DNA from: Cupriavidus basilensis OR16
Lineage (GTDB): Bacteria > Pseudomonadota > Gammaproteobacteria > Burkholderiales > Burkholderiaceae
Assembly: GCF_000243095.1 (NCBI RefSeq)
Contig: NZ_AHJE01000062.1
Location: 19,116-83,115, forward strand
Direction of reading: 5' to 3'
DNA: 64,000 nt
Shown: piece after piece, positions 62,481-64,000 of the stretch
Position numbering within the stretch: position 1 is the stretch's first letter
Layout: every line of letters begins with the position of its first letter
Program-made: the position numbers and the translations under genes
Notes under the pieces: model-generated
Databases searched by the model: none
The model's input: only the letters and a program-made list of their open reading frames with translations
Told to the model about the DNA's origin: nothing

Positions 62481-63662
62481 TTAGAATTTGTGGCGCAGGC
62501 CGACGGCAACGCCCAGCATCGAGCTTTCGCCCGCGCCAAGCGCGTAGCTATTTCCGAGCGAGAGGCTGTTGGCATAGAAGATCGCGGCGGACTCCATACC
62601 CACTCCCGCGTGCTTCGCGTAGGCCGTGGTCAGGTAGATGTCGGTCCGCTTGGAGAAGGCGTAATTGGAAATAAACGCGATCTGCCACGGATTGGCGACG
62701 CTGGTGCTGCCAAACTGGTGCTTGACGTTGTCGTAGTTGTACTCGAGCGTCAATCCAAGCGCCGACGTCACCTGGTAGTTCGCACCGATCCAGTAGAAGT
62801 CATCGCGCAGGATCTCGCCGCCGTTCTGGTTCTTGGTCTGGCCCCATCGGTATCCACCCATGATCTTGGCCGCACCAAACGCATAGCTGGCGGCAACAGA
62901 TGCCTTCTTGAAGGTGCCGGTGCCAGCAAGGGCTGGCGTGGCTGCGGGGGCGATGGTCGGATTGAACTGGTCATAGCCGATGGTCGCGGCGAACGCCCCG
63001 CCGTTGTAGGTCAAGGCCGTACCGTAGGCGGTATCGCGGCGGAACTGCCCTGGCACCTCGCCGTTGCCACCAAGGACAAACGGTGCCCCAACCGTGGGCG
63101 GCAGTGCCAGGCCGGTACCGAATGACCAGTGCGCCAGCGCGGTTACGGGACCGAAAGTGCCTGTGTACTTGATCGTGTTGTCTTCGCGAAAGTTCGCACC
63201 CGCCATGACTACCACCGGTTCATACTGGGTCGCGTACGCGGCCGGGGTGAAGCTAGCGAGGGCCTCGAACATCGAGGTGTACTGGCGGCCAAGGCTGATC
63301 TGGCCGTATTCGCTCTGCACACCCACGAATGCCTGACGACCGAACAGGCGACCACCTTGCTGCGAGCTGCCGCTATCCAGGTTAAAGCCGCTTTCGAGCA
63401 CAAACATCGCCTTCATGCCGCCGCCCAGGTCTTCCACGCCACGCAGACCCCAGCGAGAGCCGGACACACCACCGGAATCCAGGCGGGTGACTTTTTGGCC
63501 CGGACCGGAATTGAATCCATTCGCTGCCGTCGGTACCGCACCAACATGGTTGGCGAACTCAAAGTTCATGTCAGCGACGCCGTACAACGTCACCGACTGT
63601 GCCCCGGCGGCCCCAACCATGCCGACCGACAGCCCAGCAAATGCAATGTGCTTCAATTTCAT
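62481..63662 (-). CDS. General porin (Gram-negative porin family)
   Basis: A 393-residue porin. ATG 63662 with GGGGAG 10 bases upstream; signal peptide MKLKHIAFAGLSVGMVGAAG then AQSVTLYGVADMNFEF. It shares with the porin at 59144 the segments GSRWGLRGVEDLGGGMKAMF, LFGRQAFVGVQSEYGQISLG and the end VAVGLRHKF. A trimeric outer-membrane channel. It follows the acetoacetyl-CoA synthetase gene by 32 bases on the same strand, and would help the uptake of the catabolised compounds. Confidence 0.93.
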   Translation of the reverse strand: MKLKHIAFAGLSVGMVGAAGAQSVTLYGVADMNFEFANHVGAVPTAANGFNSGPGQKVTRLDSGGVSGSRWGLRGVEDLGGGMKAMFVLESGFNLDSGSSQQGGRLFGRQAFVGVQSEYGQISLGRQYTSMFEALASFTPAAYATQYEPVVVMAGANFREDNTIKYTGTFGPVTALAHWSFGTGLALPPTVGAPFVLGGNGEVPGQFRRDTAYGTALTYNGGAFAATIGYDQFNPTIAPAATPALAGTGTFKKASVAASYAFGAAKIMGGYRWGQTKNQNGGEILRDDFYWIGANYQVTSALGLTLEYNYDNVKHQFGSTSVANPWQIAFISNYAFSKRTDIYLTTAYAKHAGVGMESAAIFYANSLSLGNSYALGAGESSMLGVAVGLRHKF

Positions 63663-63694
63663 GCTCAAGTCTCCCCTTTGGTGCAGTTTCATAA

Positions 63695-64000
63695 TTAGTA
63701 TGTCCAGCCGATGCTCATCTCGGTTACCGGCCGGCCGTCCGCGCGGTCGCGGGCGAAGCCGGCAAACCAAGCCAGGCTCGCGGGATTGGCCATGGTGTCG
63801 GGATTCGCCACGTTTTCCAGCGGCTGTCCCAGCAGCAGCTTCTTGATCGGCAGCTCCATCTTCTTGCCCGACAACGTGCGGGGAATGGCTGTCACCTGGA
63901 ATACTTCGTTCGGTACGTGCCGGGCCGACAGCGCCACCTTGATACGGTCGCGGATGGTGGCCGTCAGTCCTGGCGTCAGTTCAATATCGGGCCGCAGGAC
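63695..64000 (-). CDS. Acetoacetyl-CoA synthetase, C-terminal part (5' end outside window)
   Basis: The last about 100 codons of an ANL-superfamily ligase; the gene continues past 64000. It has the hinge-end IRDRIKVALSARHVPNEVFQ, the catalytic lysine loop in PRTLSGKKMELPIKKLLLG and NPDTMANPASLAWFAGF, which are typical of acetoacetyl-CoA synthetases. It would activate acetoacetate to acetoacetyl-CoA with ATP. This fits the region's BKACE and CoA-transferase genes, which make and use acetoacetate, though it lies 22 kb away. Confidence 0.85.
   Translation of the reverse strand, partial: VLRPDIELTPGLTATIRDRIKVALSARHVPNEVFQVTAIPRTLSGKKMELPIKKLLLGQPLENVANPDTMANPASLAWFAGFARDRADGRPVTEMSIGWTY

Overview
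The window is high-GC DNA from a Burkholderiales bacterium, most likely Cupriavidus or a close relative. This is inferred from gene content: Bug-type tricarboxylate-transporter receptors, Gram-negative general porins, a DUF3348/DUF802/OmpA/DUF2894 cluster, BKACE and CoA-transferase catabolic genes, a fused indolepyruvate-ferredoxin-oxidoreductase-type enzyme and many aromatic-catabolism regulators. No rRNA or CRISPR was seen; there is one tRNA-Thr(GGT).

Layout. 1-0.6 kb: 5' part of an SDR gene. 0.9-7.1 kb (minus): response regulator, histidine kinase, RND adaptor (frameshifted) and RND pump. 7.3-11.9 kb (plus): a tight operon of MipA/OmpV outer-membrane protein, alpha-oxoamine-synthase-like PLP enzyme, BioF2/FemAB-like acyltransferase and MFS exporter, divergent from the two-component system and sharing three 11-bp-spaced repeats with it. 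11.8-17.8 kb: an iron-uptake-type locus (aminotransferase remnant, PchR-like AraC regulator, Fur-box-like palindrome, ABC-exporter tail, TonB receptor, RhtX/FptX permease). 17.8-21.5 kb: scar tissue (truncated GNAT, IS66 tail, degenerate Sel1 gene) with two exported hypotheticals. 21.5-26.6 kb: DUF1801 gene and the MotA/MotB-like DUF3348-DUF802-OmpA-DUF2894 operon. 27-30 kb: IclR regulator, extradiol-type dioxygenase and FAD monooxygenase. 30.3-36.6 kb: YdcF, membrane protein, exonuclease, MpaB-like protein, and a GbsR-CydA-CydB (cyanide-insensitive type) oxidase operon.

37-64 kb is a catabolic region. A minus-strand set (CoA-transferase A/B, small hydrolase, Bug receptor, BKACE) faces an AraC regulator. 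A plus-strand operon follows (quinone oxidoreductase, TauD dioxygenase, acyl-CoA ligase, Rieske ferredoxin), bounded by a relic AraC start and a full AraC gene that share a duplicated inverted promoter. Then come a Crp/Fnr regulator, Rieske oxygenase reductase, FAH-family hydrolase, Rieske oxygenase, Bug receptor, fused 2-oxoacid:ferredoxin oxidoreductase, two porins, an MFS transporter, a DsbA-family protein and the end of an acetoacetyl-CoA synthetase gene. BKACE chemistry makes acetoacetate, which the CoA-transferase and acetoacetyl-CoA synthetase could reactivate.

At least seven genes are split by an apparent small indel, several next to short homopolymers. Either the assembly carries indel errors or the segment has many fresh pseudogenes; this affects how the broken genes should be read.
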